From Rhizobium rosettiformans W3 (GTDB lineage Bacteria > Pseudomonadota > Alphaproteobacteria > Rhizobiales > Rhizobiaceae), in assembly GCF_004912135.1 (NCBI RefSeq), contig NZ_STGU01000001.1, forward strand, positions 62,001-126,000: a stretch of 64,000 nucleotides of DNA, read 5' to 3'. Position 1 is the stretch's first letter. The number at the start of each line of letters is the position of its first letter. The position numbers and the translations under genes were made by a program. This document shows positions 34,093 through 43,794 of the stretch, one piece after another. The notes beneath the pieces were generated by a model that saw only the letters and a list, made by a program, of their open reading frames with translations, was not told the origin of the DNA and ran no database searches.

Positions 34093-34394
34093 ACCCGGTC
34101 TTTGCCTTGATGCGACGGAAGGAAACAGTCGATTGTACCGTCGAGATCAACAACACCTTCGAGGCGCTTGGCGCGCATCTTAGGTTCGACAATGGCGTGG
34201 TGGTGCATCCCGGTGACGAGGTGCAAGTGCATGGCGCGCCGGTCCAGATCCCCTATGGCTCCAGCCAGAACTTTCGCCGCAAGGCGACGATCACCCGGGC
34301 CGGTGCGCTGGAACGGGCCTGGATCCGCGCGACCGGCGATCTCGACATGATGGAATTGTGCGAATTCAGCTTCACCGAGAGGGCATTGTCATGA
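34089..34394 (+). CDS. Conserved small PGC protein between puhC and acsF (unknown)
   Basis: 101 residues, no membrane helix or signal peptide. It is coupled at both ends by ATGA overlaps (puhC before, acsF after). Notable segments are DCTVEINNTFEALGAHLRFD, HPGDEVQVHG and the glutamate-rich end MMELCEFSFTE. A gene of this size is known between puhC and acsF in other alphaproteobacterial PGCs, but I know of no function. Strict coupling to acsF suggests it assists the cyclase, possibly like small Ycf54/BciE-type partners. That is inference. Confidence 0.85.
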   Translation: MNPVFALMRRKETVDCTVEINNTFEALGAHLRFDNGVVVHPGDEVQVHGAPVQIPYGSSQNFRRKATITRAGALERAWIRATGDLDMMELCEFSFTERALS

Positions 34395-35500
34395 ACAATC
34401 ACGTTTCGCCTGCTGATCTTTCCGATCACGAGCCGACGGTCGAGGAGCGCATGGCCGGGGTCAACGACACGACCCGCAGCGCGCTCGTCTCGACCATGCT
34501 GACACCGCGTTTTTACACCACCGATTTCGACGAGATGGACAAGATCAATGTCGAGCCGGTCCGGGCCGAATGGGATGTGTTGATCGCCCAGATGAAGAGC
34601 GATCCGAACCGCGGACACTTCAAGCGCAATGAGGAATGGGAAGACATCGACATCGATGCCCTGCCGGACGATCTGCGCGAGGAGTTCATTGACTTTCTCG
34701 TCTCGTCGCTGACGTCGGAATTCTCAGGCTGCGTGCTCTACAAGGAGATGAAGCGGCGCGGCAAGAACCAGGAGATCTGCGAGCTCTTCGGCTATATGAG
34801 CCGCGACGAGTCCCGCCATGCCGGCTTCATCAACGATGCGCTGAAGGATTTCGGGATCGGCGTGAACATGGGGTTTCTCGCCAAGGCGAAGAAGTACACC
34901 TTCTTCAAGCCAAAGTTCATCTACTACGCCACCTATCTCTCCGAGAAGATCGGCTACGCCCGCTACATCACCATCTTCCGGCATCTCGAAAAGCATCCGG
35001 AGCAGCGCTTCCACCCGATCTTCAAGTGGTTCCGCCAGTGGTGCAATGACGAGTTCTCCCATGGCGAGGCCTTCTCGCTGATCATCCGTTCTGACAAGCG
35101 GCTGATGGAGGGCGTGAACAAATACTGGATCAAGTTCTTTCTGCTTGCTGTCTTTGCAACGATGTATGTCCGCGACCACATGCGGCCGGCTTTCCACAAG
35201 GGGCTCGGCGTCGACATCGACGACTACGACATGAAGGTCTTCCGGCTGACCAGCGAGATCTCGCGCCAGTGCTTCCCGCTCGTGCTCGATCTCGACAATC
35301 CGGCTCTGCATGAAGGCTTTCGCCGGATGGAGCGGATCAACCGCAAAGTCATGGCGGCCGACGCGAAGGGTGGCCTCACAGGCAAGATCGCCAAAGGCTT
35401 CTGGTCGGCCGCTGCTGCCGTCAATTTTGTCCGGATGTACGCGATCCCGACGAAGTCGAACACGATCCCGGCCACATCGCGCCTGCAACCGGTCTGGTGA
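34391..35500 (+). CDS. acsF: Aerobic Mg-protoporphyrin IX monomethyl ester cyclase
   Basis: A 369-residue di-iron oxidase that forms the isocyclic E ring using O2. Di-iron ligands are visible in SSLTSEFSGCVLYKEMKRR, ESRHAG (ExxH) and NDEFSHGEAFS (ExxH). It is membrane-associated and oxygen-dependent. The anaerobic cyclase BchE is not in the window. It is coupled to orf101 and precedes puhE by 10 bp. Confidence 0.97.
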   Translation: MNNHVSPADLSDHEPTVEERMAGVNDTTRSALVSTMLTPRFYTTDFDEMDKINVEPVRAEWDVLIAQMKSDPNRGHFKRNEEWEDIDIDALPDDLREEFIDFLVSSLTSEFSGCVLYKEMKRRGKNQEICELFGYMSRDESRHAGFINDALKDFGIGVNMGFLAKAKKYTFFKPKFIYYATYLSEKIGYARYITIFRHLEKHPEQRFHPIFKWFRQWCNDEFSHGEAFSLIIRSDKRLMEGVNKYWIKFFLLAVFATMYVRDHMRPAFHKGLGVDIDDYDMKVFRLTSEISRQCFPLVLDLDNPALHEGFRRMERINRKVMAADAKGGLTGKIAKGFWSAAAAVNFVRMYAIPTKSNTIPATSRLQPVW

Positions 35501-35510
35501 GGAGATTGCC

Positions 35511-36410
35511 ATGACCCTGACCCACCCGCTCGCCGTCGTTGTCGTCGCCATCTCGGTATGGTGGCTTTCGACCGGGCTGGTGCTGGCCATGGTCAACCGA
35601 TCCGACGGACCGCGGGGGAGCGGGCTCACATTGATGGCGCTGATGACGCTGGTCGGCGCCTTCGGCTTTATCCTGATGCTCTGGGGCGCGCAGGAACCGA
35701 CTGTGCTCGGTTCCTATGTCGGCTTCTTCGGTGCACTGCTCGTCTGGGCCTGGCATGAGGCCGCTTTCCTGACAGGGATACTGACAGGCCGTCGAACCGG
35801 CGAATGCCCACCCGGACTGACCGGCTTCCGCCGCTTCCGGGCCGCCTGGGAGGCGGTCAGCGATCACGAGATCGCCATTCTGGTGACGGCGATCGCGCTC
35901 TGGCTTGCGCTCGATGGATCCGCCAATCTCTTTGGGCTTGCCGCCTTCGGGCTTCTCTCGGGCATGCGGATTTCCGCCAAGCTGGTGATCTTTCTCGGTG
36001 CACCGCATGCCGTCAGCGAGTTGATGCCGAAGGGCATCCGGCATCTGAAGAGCTATTTCAAGACCGATCGGATGACGCCGCTGTTTCCGATCTTCCTGGC
36101 GATCGCAGCCGGCCTCTTTGCGGTCCTGGTGGTCGGGGCCAGCAGGGCGACCCAGGCCCATTCGGTCGTCGGCCATACGCTGCTCGCCACCTTCATGGCG
36201 CTCGCCATCGTCGAACATCTCGTTCTCGTTCTTCCCGTTTCCGACACGGCGCTGTGGCGCTGGGCCATGGCGCGGCAGGACCGGGGCAATCTTGCCATCC
36301 GCCCTGTGGCGGATGGCGTCTCCGCACTCAAGGAGGGTGGGCCAGTGTCCGGGCCGCACTCTTCCTGGACAACACTTGGACAAGATACGATCGGGAAGAG
36401 GAAAGACTGA
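35511..36410 (+). CDS. puhE: Putative photosynthetic complex assembly protein 2 (PuhE)
   Basis: A 299-residue protein with about seven membrane helices. Recognisable segments are the start [37 protein letters not shown] and [19 protein letters not shown]. It belongs to the PuhE/orf292 family involved in photosystem assembly. GGAGATTGCC precedes the ATG. Its TGA overlaps the hemA start (TGATG). Confidence 0.9.
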   Translation: MTLTHPLAVVVVAISVWWLSTGLVLAMVNRSDGPRGSGLTLMALMTLVGAFGFILMLWGAQEPTVLGSYVGFFGALLVWAWHEAAFLTGILTGRRTGECPPGLTGFRRFRAAWEAVSDHEIAILVTAIALWLALDGSANLFGLAAFGLLSGMRISAKLVIFLGAPHAVSELMPKGIRHLKSYFKTDRMTPLFPIFLAIAAGLFAVLVVGASRATQAHSVVGHTLLATFMALAIVEHLVLVLPVSDTALWRWAMARQDRGNLAIRPVADGVSALKEGGPVSGPHSSWTTLGQDTIGKRKD

Positions 36411-37626
36411 TGGATGTTTTCCAGCACATGGAAGAGGCGCTCGCCGGCCTCCACACCGCCGGCAATTACCGCGTTTTCGCGGACCTGGAGCGTCACTGCT
36501 CGGCCTTTCCGAAAGCCGCGTTTCACAACGCCGACGGCACCGTCCGTGACGTCACCGTCTGGTGCTCGAACGACTATCTCGGCATGGGGCAGAACCCTCT
36601 CGTCACCGATCGGATGATCGAGGTCGTACGCAAGTGCGGTGCAGGTGCCGGCGGCACGCGCAACATTTCCGGCACGAACCACTATCACGTCTTGCTCGAG
36701 CGTGAGCTCGCCGATCTGCATGGCAAGGAAGGCGCGCTGATCTTCACCTCTGGCTATGTCTCCAATTGGGCGGCACTCGGCACGCTGCTTGCCAAAATCC
36801 CGGGCATCATCTGCTATTCGGATTCACTCAATCACGCCTCGATGATCGAAGGCATCCGCCATTCGCGCTGCATCAAGCGGCAGTTCCGCCATAACGACTA
36901 CAAGCATCTGCGCGAGCTGATGGCGGCAGACGATCCGGCAGCGCCGAAGCTCGTTGCCTTCGAAAGTGTCTATTCGATGGATGGCGACATCTCGCCGATC
37001 AAGGAGATCTGCGATGTGGCCGACCAGTTCGGCGCCATGACCTATCTCGACGAGGTTCATGCGGTCGGCATGTACGGCCCGCGCGGTGGCGGGGTTGCCG
37101 AACGTGAAGGCCTGATGGACCGGCTGACCGTCATCGAAGGCACGCTCGGCAAGGCTTTCGGCGTCATGGGTGGCTACATCACTGGGCCGGCCGTTCTGGT
37201 GGATTTCGTCCGGTCCTTTGCCTCCGGCTTCATCTTCACCACGGCGATCCCGCCGGCGCTTCGGCAGGTGCCACTGCGTCGATCCGCCATCTGAAAGAGA
37301 GCCCCTTCGAGCGCCATATGCATCAGGCAACGGTGGCCAAGGTCCGGCGCGCGCTCGATGTGCGTGGGATCCCGCATATGCAGAACCCGAGCCATATCGT
37401 GCCGGTCATGGTCGGCAATGCGGCGAAGTGCAAATGGATCTCGGACGTGTTGCTCGAGGATTTCGGCATCTATGTGCAGCCGATCAACTATCCGACGGTC
37501 GCGGTCGGCAAGGAACGGCTCAGGATCACGCCGACGCCGCTTCATACGGACGCGGATATCGAGCATCTCGCAGAGGCACTCTGTTCGCTGTGGTCGAAGT
37601 GCGCTTTGGCAAGGGCGGTTGCCTAA
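36410..37626 (+). pseudogene. hemA: 5-aminolevulinate synthase, disrupted by a frameshift
   Basis: PLP enzyme that condenses glycine and succinyl-CoA to ALA, the first tetrapyrrole step. Frame 1 (36410-37294) carries the N-terminal 295 residues, including [28 protein letters not shown] and the PLP lysine in [12 protein letters not shown]. It runs into TGA at 37292 after an aberrant tail. The native sequence resumes one base earlier in the -1 frame (about 37262-37626: [35 protein letters not shown]). One base appears missing near 37261. The repaired protein would be about 405 residues, normal for HemA. Both halves look fully conserved, so the lesion is recent or a sequencing error. Confidence 0.85.
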
Positions 37627-37681
37627 GCCGGGTAAAGGCCGTATCGGCAGGCCGCAAGGAACTCGTTTGGACGCTGACAGG

Positions 37682-38215
37682 ATGACGGACAGCATTTACA
37701 TCCCGGCGATCGCCGGTGACGGATCGCTTTATCCGATCGAAAAGATGCAGGCGCATCTCGACGGACAACTGCATCTTGCCGTCTCGGTTTTCGTTTTTGA
37801 CGGTGACCTGCTGCTGATCCAGAAGCGCGCATCGACCAAGTATCATTGCGCCGGTCTCTGGGCCAATACCTGCTGTACGCATCCGCACTGGGACGAAACG
37901 GTCGAGGATTGCGCTGAGCGTCGCCTCACCGAGGAGCTCGGCTTCACCCTGCCGCTCACTCGCCATCAGACCGTCGAATACGCGGCCGATGTCGGCGAAG
38001 GTCTGAAAGAGCACGAACGCGTGACCCTGTTCAGCGCCCAGGTGGATAGTCGCACCTTGCAGGTTACGCCCGTCGAGGGGGAGGTCGAGGCCGTTCGCTG
38101 GATCGCGCCTCGCGATCTGATGCGGGAGGTGCGCGAGCGCCCGCAGGACTTCACGCCGTGGTTCCGCATCTATCTGCAGCGCTTCCCGGGCCTGAGCTTC
38201 GCTGAAGCGGCCTGA
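37682..38215 (+). CDS. idi: Isopentenyl-diphosphate delta-isomerase (type I)
   Basis: A 177-residue Nudix-fold enzyme interconverting IPP and DMAPP for carotenoid and phytyl synthesis. Catalytic regions are GLWANTCCTHPHW (active-site cysteine) and CAERRLTEELGF (Nudix-type glutamates), with LKEHERV following. The ATG lies 56 bp after hemA. It ends the bchF superoperon and is convergent with pufC. Confidence 0.95.
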   Translation: MTDSIYIPAIAGDGSLYPIEKMQAHLDGQLHLAVSVFVFDGDLLLIQKRASTKYHCAGLWANTCCTHPHWDETVEDCAERRLTEELGFTLPLTRHQTVEYAADVGEGLKEHERVTLFSAQVDSRTLQVTPVEGEVEAVRWIAPRDLMREVRERPQDFTPWFRIYLQRFPGLSFAEAA

Positions 38216-38245
38216 TTTTTCCTTCCTCCCGCCTCTTCTCGAACG

Positions 38246-38276
38246 AGCCCGGTGGCTGTGTCGCAGCCGTCGGGCT
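38246..38276. other. Two-part hairpin between idi and the puf terminator
   Basis: Nested inverted repeats AGCCCG/CGGGCT and GGCTG/CAGCC form a stable stem-loop 31 bp after the idi stop. No U-tract follows on either strand, so it is only a possible factor-dependent or mRNA 3'-end element. Confidence 0.35.
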
Positions 38277-38350
38277 TGGCCTGTGAGGAAGGGGTTTTCC
38301 GACCACCGGCAACCGGCAGGTATGCTTTCGCTTGAACCAGTCGGCCACGG

Positions 38351-38384
38351 CAAAAAAAGAAGGGGAGCCCGTGAGCTCCCCTTC
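38351..38384 (-). terminator. Rho-independent terminator of the puf operon
   Basis: On the minus strand a 10-bp perfect GC-rich stem (GAAGGGGAGC / GCTCCCCTTC, 6-nt loop) is followed directly by TCTTTTTTTG. It lies 27 bp after the pufC stop and closes the crtE-bchC-puf transcript. Confidence 0.92.
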
Positions 38385-38410
38385 CCATTGCGGCCTGCCT
38401 TGGGAGGCCG

Positions 38411-39580
38411 TCAGTCGTTGGCGGTCTGGCTCGCCTCCGGCAGGACGACGGCTGCCGTCTCGGAGGTCAGCTTGGTCTGCAGCGCACTGCTCTGGCCGGC
38501 CGGAGCCATGCGCTGCGTCGTGCCGGGCTGGTAGGTCGTGAAGTCCGGGACGTCGGTCGGCCCCTTCTTCGCGAGCGAGTCGACGTAATCCTGCAGCATC
38601 GAGACGCCGTAGAGCGGCTTCTGAACGCCGGCGTGGCAGGTTGCGCAGCCAACCTTGAAGACATCGCCTTCCGGTCCCTTGCGGGTGTCCGGGAAGACCG
38701 GCGTGAGGCCAACCATATAGTTGGCGTTTATATCACGCACCATGCGGATGCCGTGCCAGGCAGTCACGCGCTGCGGCGGGCTTTCATCCCAGGCGTTGAA
38801 GGCTCTGGAGTTGTGGCAGGTGGTGCAGTTCACGCCGAGCGATTCCGACATGTGCATCATCAGAGACCATGTAGCTTCGGTCTCCTTGGTGCCGTTCAGG
38901 TTTGTCCCTGTCGGTAGCGCGGTCGTTGAGTGGACGCGGATCTGCTTGGCGTCGAGCAGGTAGTCCTTCAGCACGTTCTGCGGCAGCGAGGAATTGCCGC
39001 CAAACTTGGCAACAACATTCTGGCCCGCGCGGTTCTGGGTCATGCCGCCGGCCGGCTTCGGTTCGAGATCCTCGTACCAGTAGTTGACGGGGATCGCCTG
39101 TCCGCGGTGACAGGTGTAGCAGGTCGCGCCGACCTGACCCACATGGCTCTGCCAGTCGACGTTGATCGCCTGGGTCATCTGGATCATCCGGCGGGCGACA
39201 ACCTTCTGATAGACCTCGTCGGAGGCAAGGTTTTCCGGGTTGTGGCAGTAGTTGCAGCCGGCTTCCGGCGAGATCCATTCGGTGATCGAAGCCATGAACT
39301 GGTTGAACTGATCGTCCGAAAGATCGCCGAGAACCTGGACATTTTCATAGATGTCGCGAGCGCGATCGCCGGCGGGGTCGGCTTCCCAGGGCGCGGCCGG
39401 GACGACGTTGGCCGCCTTCAGCGCTTCCTGGTTCTCGACATCCCGATGGATATACATGCCCGTACCGCGATAGCCGATCTGCGTCGTCTCGACCGGCGGT
39501 GCATCCCAGCCAGCGCCGACGAAGCTTGCGATCGTCAGCAGGGAGCCGGCGGAGACAGCGAAGGGAATCCAGAGTTTCAT
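38411..39580 (-). CDS. pufC: Reaction-centre tetraheme cytochrome c subunit
   Basis: A 389-residue periplasmic subunit that re-reduces the photo-oxidised special pair. Four heme sites are present: CNYCH, CYTCH, CTTCH and CATCH. The N-terminus (LWIPFAVSAGSLLTIASFVGAGW) looks like an uncleaved membrane anchor because no lipobox cysteine is present, unlike Blastochloris PufC. AAGGAGAAGG precedes the ATG at 39580; the upstream frame to 39739 is within pufM. It is the last gene of the puf operon; pufX is absent. Confidence 0.96.
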   Translation of the reverse strand: MKLWIPFAVSAGSLLTIASFVGAGWDAPPVETTQIGYRGTGMYIHRDVENQEALKAANVVPAAPWEADPAGDRARDIYENVQVLGDLSDDQFNQFMASITEWISPEAGCNYCHNPENLASDEVYQKVVARRMIQMTQAINVDWQSHVGQVGATCYTCHRGQAIPVNYWYEDLEPKPAGGMTQNRAGQNVVAKFGGNSSLPQNVLKDYLLDAKQIRVHSTTALPTGTNLNGTKETEATWSLMMHMSESLGVNCTTCHNSRAFNAWDESPPQRVTAWHGIRMVRDINANYMVGLTPVFPDTRKGPEGDVFKVGCATCHAGVQKPLYGVSMLQDYVDSLAKKGPTDVPDFTTYQPGTTQRMAPAGQSSALQTKLTSETAAVVLPEASQTAND

Positions 39581-39591
39581 CGTCCTTCTCC

Positions 39592-40557
39592 TTAAAGCGC
39601 CGGATCGACGACACCGGGATAACCCGGCAGCGGGGAGACGATCCCGTGATTGATGCCCCAGAGGTACCAGTTGTCGACCACGGTGCCCGTGAGCAGGATG
39701 CCGATGCCGCCGGTGATGGGCGTGAGGATGGCGAACCACCAGGCCCAGCGGTGGACGGATTCCATGGTGGCGTTGAAGCCCATGGTCCAGCGCCAGAAGA
39801 GGGCTGCGCGTTCAGAGGCCGTGCCGCGATCGGTGATCTGTTCCAGCTCGCGCTCACCGCCATATTTGCCGACGGCGAGGATCGTTGCGCCATGCATGGC
39901 AAAGAGCAGCACCGAGCCGTAGAGGAAGACGATCGAGAGGCAGTGGAACGGATTATAGTAGAGATTGCCGTAGCGGATCGAGAAAGCGGCGGTCCAGTCG
40001 AGATGCGGGAAGATGCCGAATGGCACGGCTTCCGCGAAATTTCCCATCAGCAGCGGGCGGATGAAGCCGAGCGACAGGAACAGGAAAATCGCTGCGGCAA
40101 AGGCCCAGGCGACATGGGTGCCCATCTCCAGTTGCCGGGCCCGGCGATAGACGCGCACCCACCATAGAAGGATCGATGTCGTCAGGAAGAAGCCGGCGAT
40201 CAGCCACCAGCCACCCTCTGCGAGCGGCGGCAGCACCTTCAGCCCATATTGGGCCGGTGGCGGTTCGAGCCCGAGCCAAAAGAGTTGGCGGACGAACTGG
40301 ATCGGATCCCAGCCGACGGAGGCCAGCATGTTGAGGCCGATGATCTCGAAGGCGATGAAGCCGAAGACCAGCGAGAGTGTGCCAAGCCAGCCGAGATAGA
40401 TCGGGCCGATCTGGGCATTGCCGATCATGCCGAACAGGCGGACCAGGAATGGCTTTCCGGTTCGCGGGCTGTCGCCGGCGGGCAGAGGCATGCCCTCTTC
40501 CAGCGGCCCGCTCACCTGAACGGGCGTGATGATGTTTTGATACTGCGCTAAGAACAT
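39592..40557 (-). CDS. pufM: Reaction centre M subunit
   Basis: A 321-residue five-helix integral protein binding bacteriochlorophyll, bacteriopheophytin, QA and the non-heme iron with PufL. Typical segments are [43 protein letters not shown] and [18 protein letters not shown]. It lies 13 bp downstream of pufL and 11 bp before pufC. Confidence 0.98.
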   Translation of the reverse strand: MFLAQYQNIITPVQVSGPLEEGMPLPAGDSPRTGKPFLVRLFGMIGNAQIGPIYLGWLGTLSLVFGFIAFEIIGLNMLASVGWDPIQFVRQLFWLGLEPPPAQYGLKVLPPLAEGGWWLIAGFFLTTSILLWWVRVYRRARQLEMGTHVAWAFAAAIFLFLSLGFIRPLLMGNFAEAVPFGIFPHLDWTAAFSIRYGNLYYNPFHCLSIVFLYGSVLLFAMHGATILAVGKYGGERELEQITDRGTASERAALFWRWTMGFNATMESVHRWAWWFAILTPITGGIGILLTGTVVDNWYLWGINHGIVSPLPGYPGVVDPAL

Positions 40558-40570
40558 GGTCCGGTCCCCC

Positions 40571-41416
40571 TCAGTTCCAGATCGGCAGCGTCAGCCACCA
40601 GTTCCACCATTGCGGCCAGCCCTGGTTCCAGAACGGTCCGCTGATGACGATGCAGACGGCGCTCCAGAAGCCCGCATTCAGCGCCAGGATCAGGCCGAGG
40701 CGGTGGATGCCGAGCGTGCCGATCGAGTAGCCGATGATGTCGCGGAAGAAAGTGTCTTCATATTCGGGCGTCTTCACCTCGGCCTGCTTGCCGGCCTCTG
40801 TGATCGATGCACCCGGATTGGCGGCCGACAGGATGAGGCCGCCATGCAGGGAGAGCGCCAGTGTCGTGGTGAAGAAGAAGGTCACCGCGATCATATGCGC
40901 CGGATTGTAATGGAAATGCAGATATTGGTAGCCGACGTTCGAGACCCAATCCAAGTGGCTGAAGATGCCATAGGGGAAGCCATGGCCCCAGGCGCCGAGC
41001 AGCAGCGGACGGAACACGACGAGCGTCGCATAGGCGAAGATCGCGAAGGAAAAGGCGAAGGGCACGTGATAGCCCATGCCGAGCTTGCGGCAGATTTCCA
41101 CCTCGCGCAGCGCCCAGGATATGAAGGCGCCGAGCGCACAGACGGTGACGATCTGCCAAAGCCCGCCTTCCTTCAGCGGTGCCAGCGCCAGGCCGTAAGA
41201 GAGGTCGGGGGGCGCAATCGAGATGCGCCAGATGTTCCAGGTCGGGCCGATCGCTGCCCCGTAAACTAGGAGCGCGGTCCCAAGGATCGCGAAAAAGGCC
41301 GTGGTGACACCGAAGAAGCCGACATAGAAGGGGCCGACCCAGAAATCGAAGAGATCGCCTCCGAGCAGCGTACCGCCTCGTACGCGATATTTGCGTTCAA
41401 AACTCAGCAGCGCCAT
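40571..41416 (-). CDS. pufL: Reaction centre L subunit
   Basis: A 281-residue protein starting with [17 protein letters not shown], a hallmark of PufL. It has [35 protein letters not shown] and the C-terminal WWNWW segment. It forms the photochemical core with PufM and holds QB. GGAGGAAACG precedes the ATG. It is separated from pufA by a 102-bp spacer with a hairpin. Confidence 0.98.
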   Translation of the reverse strand: MALLSFERKYRVRGGTLLGGDLFDFWVGPFYVGFFGVTTAFFAILGTALLVYGAAIGPTWNIWRISIAPPDLSYGLALAPLKEGGLWQIVTVCALGAFISWALREVEICRKLGMGYHVPFAFSFAIFAYATLVVFRPLLLGAWGHGFPYGIFSHLDWVSNVGYQYLHFHYNPAHMIAVTFFFTTTLALSLHGGLILSAANPGASITEAGKQAEVKTPEYEDTFFRDIIGYSIGTLGIHRLGLILALNAGFWSAVCIVISGPFWNQGWPQWWNWWLTLPIWN

Positions 41417-41471
41417 GTTCGTTTCCTCCAGAGGTAATCAGCCGGGTGGCGATGTCGGGTCGTGCAGGATT

Positions 41472-41507
41472 GGCGGCGGGCGAAACAATGAAGCTGCGCC
41501 CGCTGCC
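41472..41507 (-). other. Hairpin in the pufA-pufL spacer (probable mRNA-stability element)
   Basis: An 11-bp stem with one A-C mismatch (GGCAGCGGGCG / CGCCCGCCGCC on the minus strand, 14-nt loop) sits just after pufA. In Rhodobacter such hairpins protect the pufBA segment from 3' decay and give excess LH1 over RC. The same role is inferred here. Confidence 0.6.
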
Positions 41508-41518
41508 GTCTTGGGTTT

Positions 41519-41716
41519 TCAGCCGATCAGCCTGAGATCCACGCCTTCAGAGATGGAATGCTCGATGGAACTGGTGGTGAGGGGCTTGCCCTCCAGCCAG
41601 TTGAAGCGTTCCGTGCTCAGCAGGATGAAGTGGATCAGGATGGCGAGGGTGAACAGGAATACGGAGAGTGCGACCAGCGCCTTGCGCGGATCGAACATAA
41701 GCCAGATTCTCCACAT
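41519..41716 (-). CDS. pufA: Light-harvesting 1 alpha polypeptide
   Basis: A 65-residue single-helix antenna peptide. The N-terminus [18 protein letters not shown], the bacteriochlorophyll-ligating histidine in [18 protein letters not shown] and the length are diagnostic of LH1-alpha. The C-terminal extension after NWLEG (about 20 residues) is common. It follows pufB by 11 bp. Confidence 0.97.
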   Translation of the reverse strand: MWRIWLMFDPRKALVALSVFLFTLAILIHFILLSTERFNWLEGKPLTTSSIEHSISEGVDLRLIG

Positions 41717-41727
41717 ATCACGCCTCC

Positions 41728-41949
41728 TCAGGCCAACATCGGCAGAAGCGTGAGAGCCGTCTGGTTAATGCCCTCGAGAGAGCTGTAACCTTCCGGACCC
41801 GGGATCCAGGGACGCCACATCCAGACCAAGATATGCGCGACGATGGCAATCGCCGTGAATATCATGAAGCCTTGGATGAAGAATCCATGGACCTCGCGCG
41901 CTTCGCTTTCGGTCAGACCCGAAAGTGAAACATTTGATGTCTCAGCCAT
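41728..41949 (-). CDS. pufB: Light-harvesting 1 beta polypeptide
   Basis: A 73-residue antenna peptide. [15 protein letters not shown] is the typical N-terminal domain. The membrane helix holds the bacteriochlorophyll ligand in [30 protein letters not shown] precedes the ATG at 41949. The roughly 20-residue tail after the tryptophan-rich end is longer than in Rhodobacter PufB. Confidence 0.96.
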   Translation of the reverse strand: MAETSNVSLSGLTESEAREVHGFFIQGFMIFTAIAIVAHILVWMWRPWIPGPEGYSSLEGINQTALTLLPMLA

Positions 41950-42064
41950 CAAATTCACCTCCTAGTCTCGAACACCGCGGCGCCCCCGCGGCGGGGTTTC
42001 GGAAGGTCTTGTGACGGACCTGCCGGTTTCTGCCGGTGTCGAGAACACCAGCAAACGGATCGGG

Positions 42065-42298
42065 TCACGCGTGGAACGCGTAACCGGCAGCTGCATAGGC
42101 CGCGGAACGGGCCTCGGCGAAAACGGATTGCTCCGGCCGCTGGCCTGCATCTTCTGCATGGCCCGAGAGCCGAGAGGTGACGGCTGCGAACAGGCAGAGC
42201 GGATAGAGAAGCAGGTACAGGCGCCGCATGTTCTGGCGCTCAGACTGGCGGTCGCGGGTTCGACGCATGTCCTGATCGGATCGGGTTGCAATGATCAT
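42065..42298 (-). CDS. pufQ: PufQ, bacteriochlorophyll delivery/regulatory protein
   Basis: A 77-residue protein with one membrane helix (RLYLLLYPLCLFAAVTSRL) and the C-terminal SVFAEARSAAYAAAGYAF that resembles PufQ. Position between bchZ and pufB is the standard one. GGAGGTGAAGCC supports the ATG at 42298. PufQ stimulates late bacteriochlorophyll synthesis or carries intermediates. The sequence is poorly conserved in the family, so assignment leans on position. Confidence 0.8.
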   Translation of the reverse strand: MIIATRSDQDMRRTRDRQSERQNMRRLYLLLYPLCLFAAVTSRLSGHAEDAGQRPEQSVFAEARSAAYAAAGYAFHA

Positions 42299-42316
42299 GG
42301 CTTCACCTCCAGTTAT

Positions 42317-42328
42317 CCCCTTAAGGGG
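42317..42328. promoter_or_regulatory. 12-bp palindrome between bchZ and pufQ
   Basis: CCCCTTAAGGGG is a perfect palindrome 18 bp upstream of the pufQ start. It could be a small mRNA hairpin or an operator. Nothing links it to a known regulator. Confidence 0.25.
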
Positions 42329-42342
42329 TCTCGTTCCGGCAT

Positions 42343-43794
42343 TCATGCGTAGGCTCCCTCAAGGCGGGCAGCCGTCTCGACATGCTGTCGGGTAACTTCG
42401 TGGTCTTCGGCCCGGCGCGCCTCGCGTTCCGCCGCTTCCCTGAGCCGCTTGGCGGCGGAGATGCGCACTAGCACGGGCTCGTTGCCGATGAATGTTTCGA
42501 GCGATGCCTGGGCATCGGACTGCCAGGCCATTTCGCTGCGCGGACGGGCTGTCGTCGCTTCAATCGCGTCAAGCTCGCCGGCACGCGGCAGGATGTCGAA
42601 CAGCATGTCGAAGAGTGCGTTGCAGACTTCCTGGATCAGCCAGGCCGCGCCCGAATAGCCCATGACCGGCGTGCCGGGATGGCGGCGGACGATGGCGCCG
42701 GGATAGGAGAGCTGCACGAACTTGCCGCGGGCGCCGCGCTCGGCCATGTACATGCGCTCGTTGAACGAGCCGAACATGATCATCGGCGGCTTCTTCGCAG
42801 TGAGGTCCGCAACCTCGATATTGTCCGTCTTCGCTCCTGCCTTGCGCGGGATCGCGAAGTTGCAGGGCAGCCCCATTTCTTCCTCGAGGAAGTTGCGGAT
42901 GCCGCGCACATAGGTCTCGTTGGCGACGATCGCGAAGCTTGCTGTGGCGAAGAAATCCTGGGTGACCGAGCGCCAGAGATCCCAAAGCGGTTTCAGCGTT
43001 GTGTGCTTTTCCTTCTGGATAAAAGGCTCCGGATCGAGACCCAGCATGCCGCCGAGTTCACGCAGGAAGGCGGTGGTCGAATGGATGCCGATCGGGGCCT
43101 GCAGATAGGGGCGGTCCAGCGCCTCGCAGAGCAGGCGGCCGAATTCGCGGTAGAGACAGACATTGGCATCGGCATCGGCGAGCTTGCGCACGTCTTCAAG
43201 GTGGCTGCCCAGCGGGAAGACCATGTTGATCTCGGCGCCCAGTCCTTCAACGAGACGGCGGATCTCGGCAAGATCCGAGGGCATGTTGTAGGTGCCGTAG
43301 ATCGGACCGATGATGTTGACACGGGGCTTGGCGCCTTCCGGTCGGCGACGCGGTGCCGGCACCTTGCCGCCCTTCGGACCGAATTCGGTCCAGAGCCATT
43401 TCAGCGCGCGGTCAGCGCTCTGCCACTGGTCTTCGTCGATCGTGCGCGGCAGGAAGCGGACGATATTGGATCCCTCCGGCGTCACGCCACCACCGATCAT
43501 CTCGGCGATCGAGCCGGTGACGACGACGGCCGGCAGGTCCGGATCGAGCGCGAGACGGGCCCGCTTCATCGCGCCCTCCGTGCCGTGCTGGCCCAGTTCG
43601 TCTTCCGAAAGGCCGGAGACGACGATCGGCAGTTCGTGCGGGGGCAGGGCGTCGGTGTAGTGCAGGACCGAAGTGACGGGCAGGTTCTCGCAGCCAACGG
43701 GGCCGTCGATGATGACCTGGAGGCCCTTGATCGCGGTGAAGGCATAGACGCTGCCCCAGTAACCGCCAGCTCTGTCGTGGTCGAGGATCAGCAT
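42343..43794 (-). CDS. bchZ: Chlorophyllide a reductase subunit Z
   Basis: A 483-residue nitrogenase-like subunit of chlorophyllide a oxidoreductase (COR). It starts [25 protein letters not shown] ([13 protein letters not shown]) and has [19 protein letters not shown], whose cysteine is a cluster ligand, and [18 protein letters not shown]. With BchY and BchX it reduces the C7-C8 bond. It overlaps bchY by 7 bp. Confidence 0.97.
   Translation of the reverse strand: MLILDHDRAGGYWGSVYAFTAIKGLQVIIDGPVGCENLPVTSVLHYTDALPPHELPIVVSGLSEDELGQHGTEGAMKRARLALDPDLPAVVVTGSIAEMIGGGVTPEGSNIVRFLPRTIDEDQWQSADRALKWLWTEFGPKGGKVPAPRRRPEGAKPRVNIIGPIYGTYNMPSDLAEIRRLVEGLGAEINMVFPLGSHLEDVRKLADADANVCLYREFGRLLCEALDRPYLQAPIGIHSTTAFLRELGGMLGLDPEPFIQKEKHTTLKPLWDLWRSVTQDFFATASFAIVANETYVRGIRNFLEEEMGLPCNFAIPRKAGAKTDNIEVADLTAKKPPMIMFGSFNERMYMAERGARGKFVQLSYPGAIVRRHPGTPVMGYSGAAWLIQEVCNALFDMLFDILPRAGELDAIEATTARPRSEMAWQSDAQASLETFIGNEPVLVRISAAKRLREAAEREARRAEDHEVTRQHVETAARLEGAYA

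Noticed and set aside
37255..37275. Programmed frameshifting in hemA
   Set aside because: No slippery heptamer or homopolymer is present at the switch, no stimulatory structure is obvious, and HemA is not known to use it; an indel is simpler.
38246..38276. Hairpin after idi as an intrinsic terminator
   Set aside because: The stem is strong, but there is no U-tract on either strand; it is listed as a structure only.
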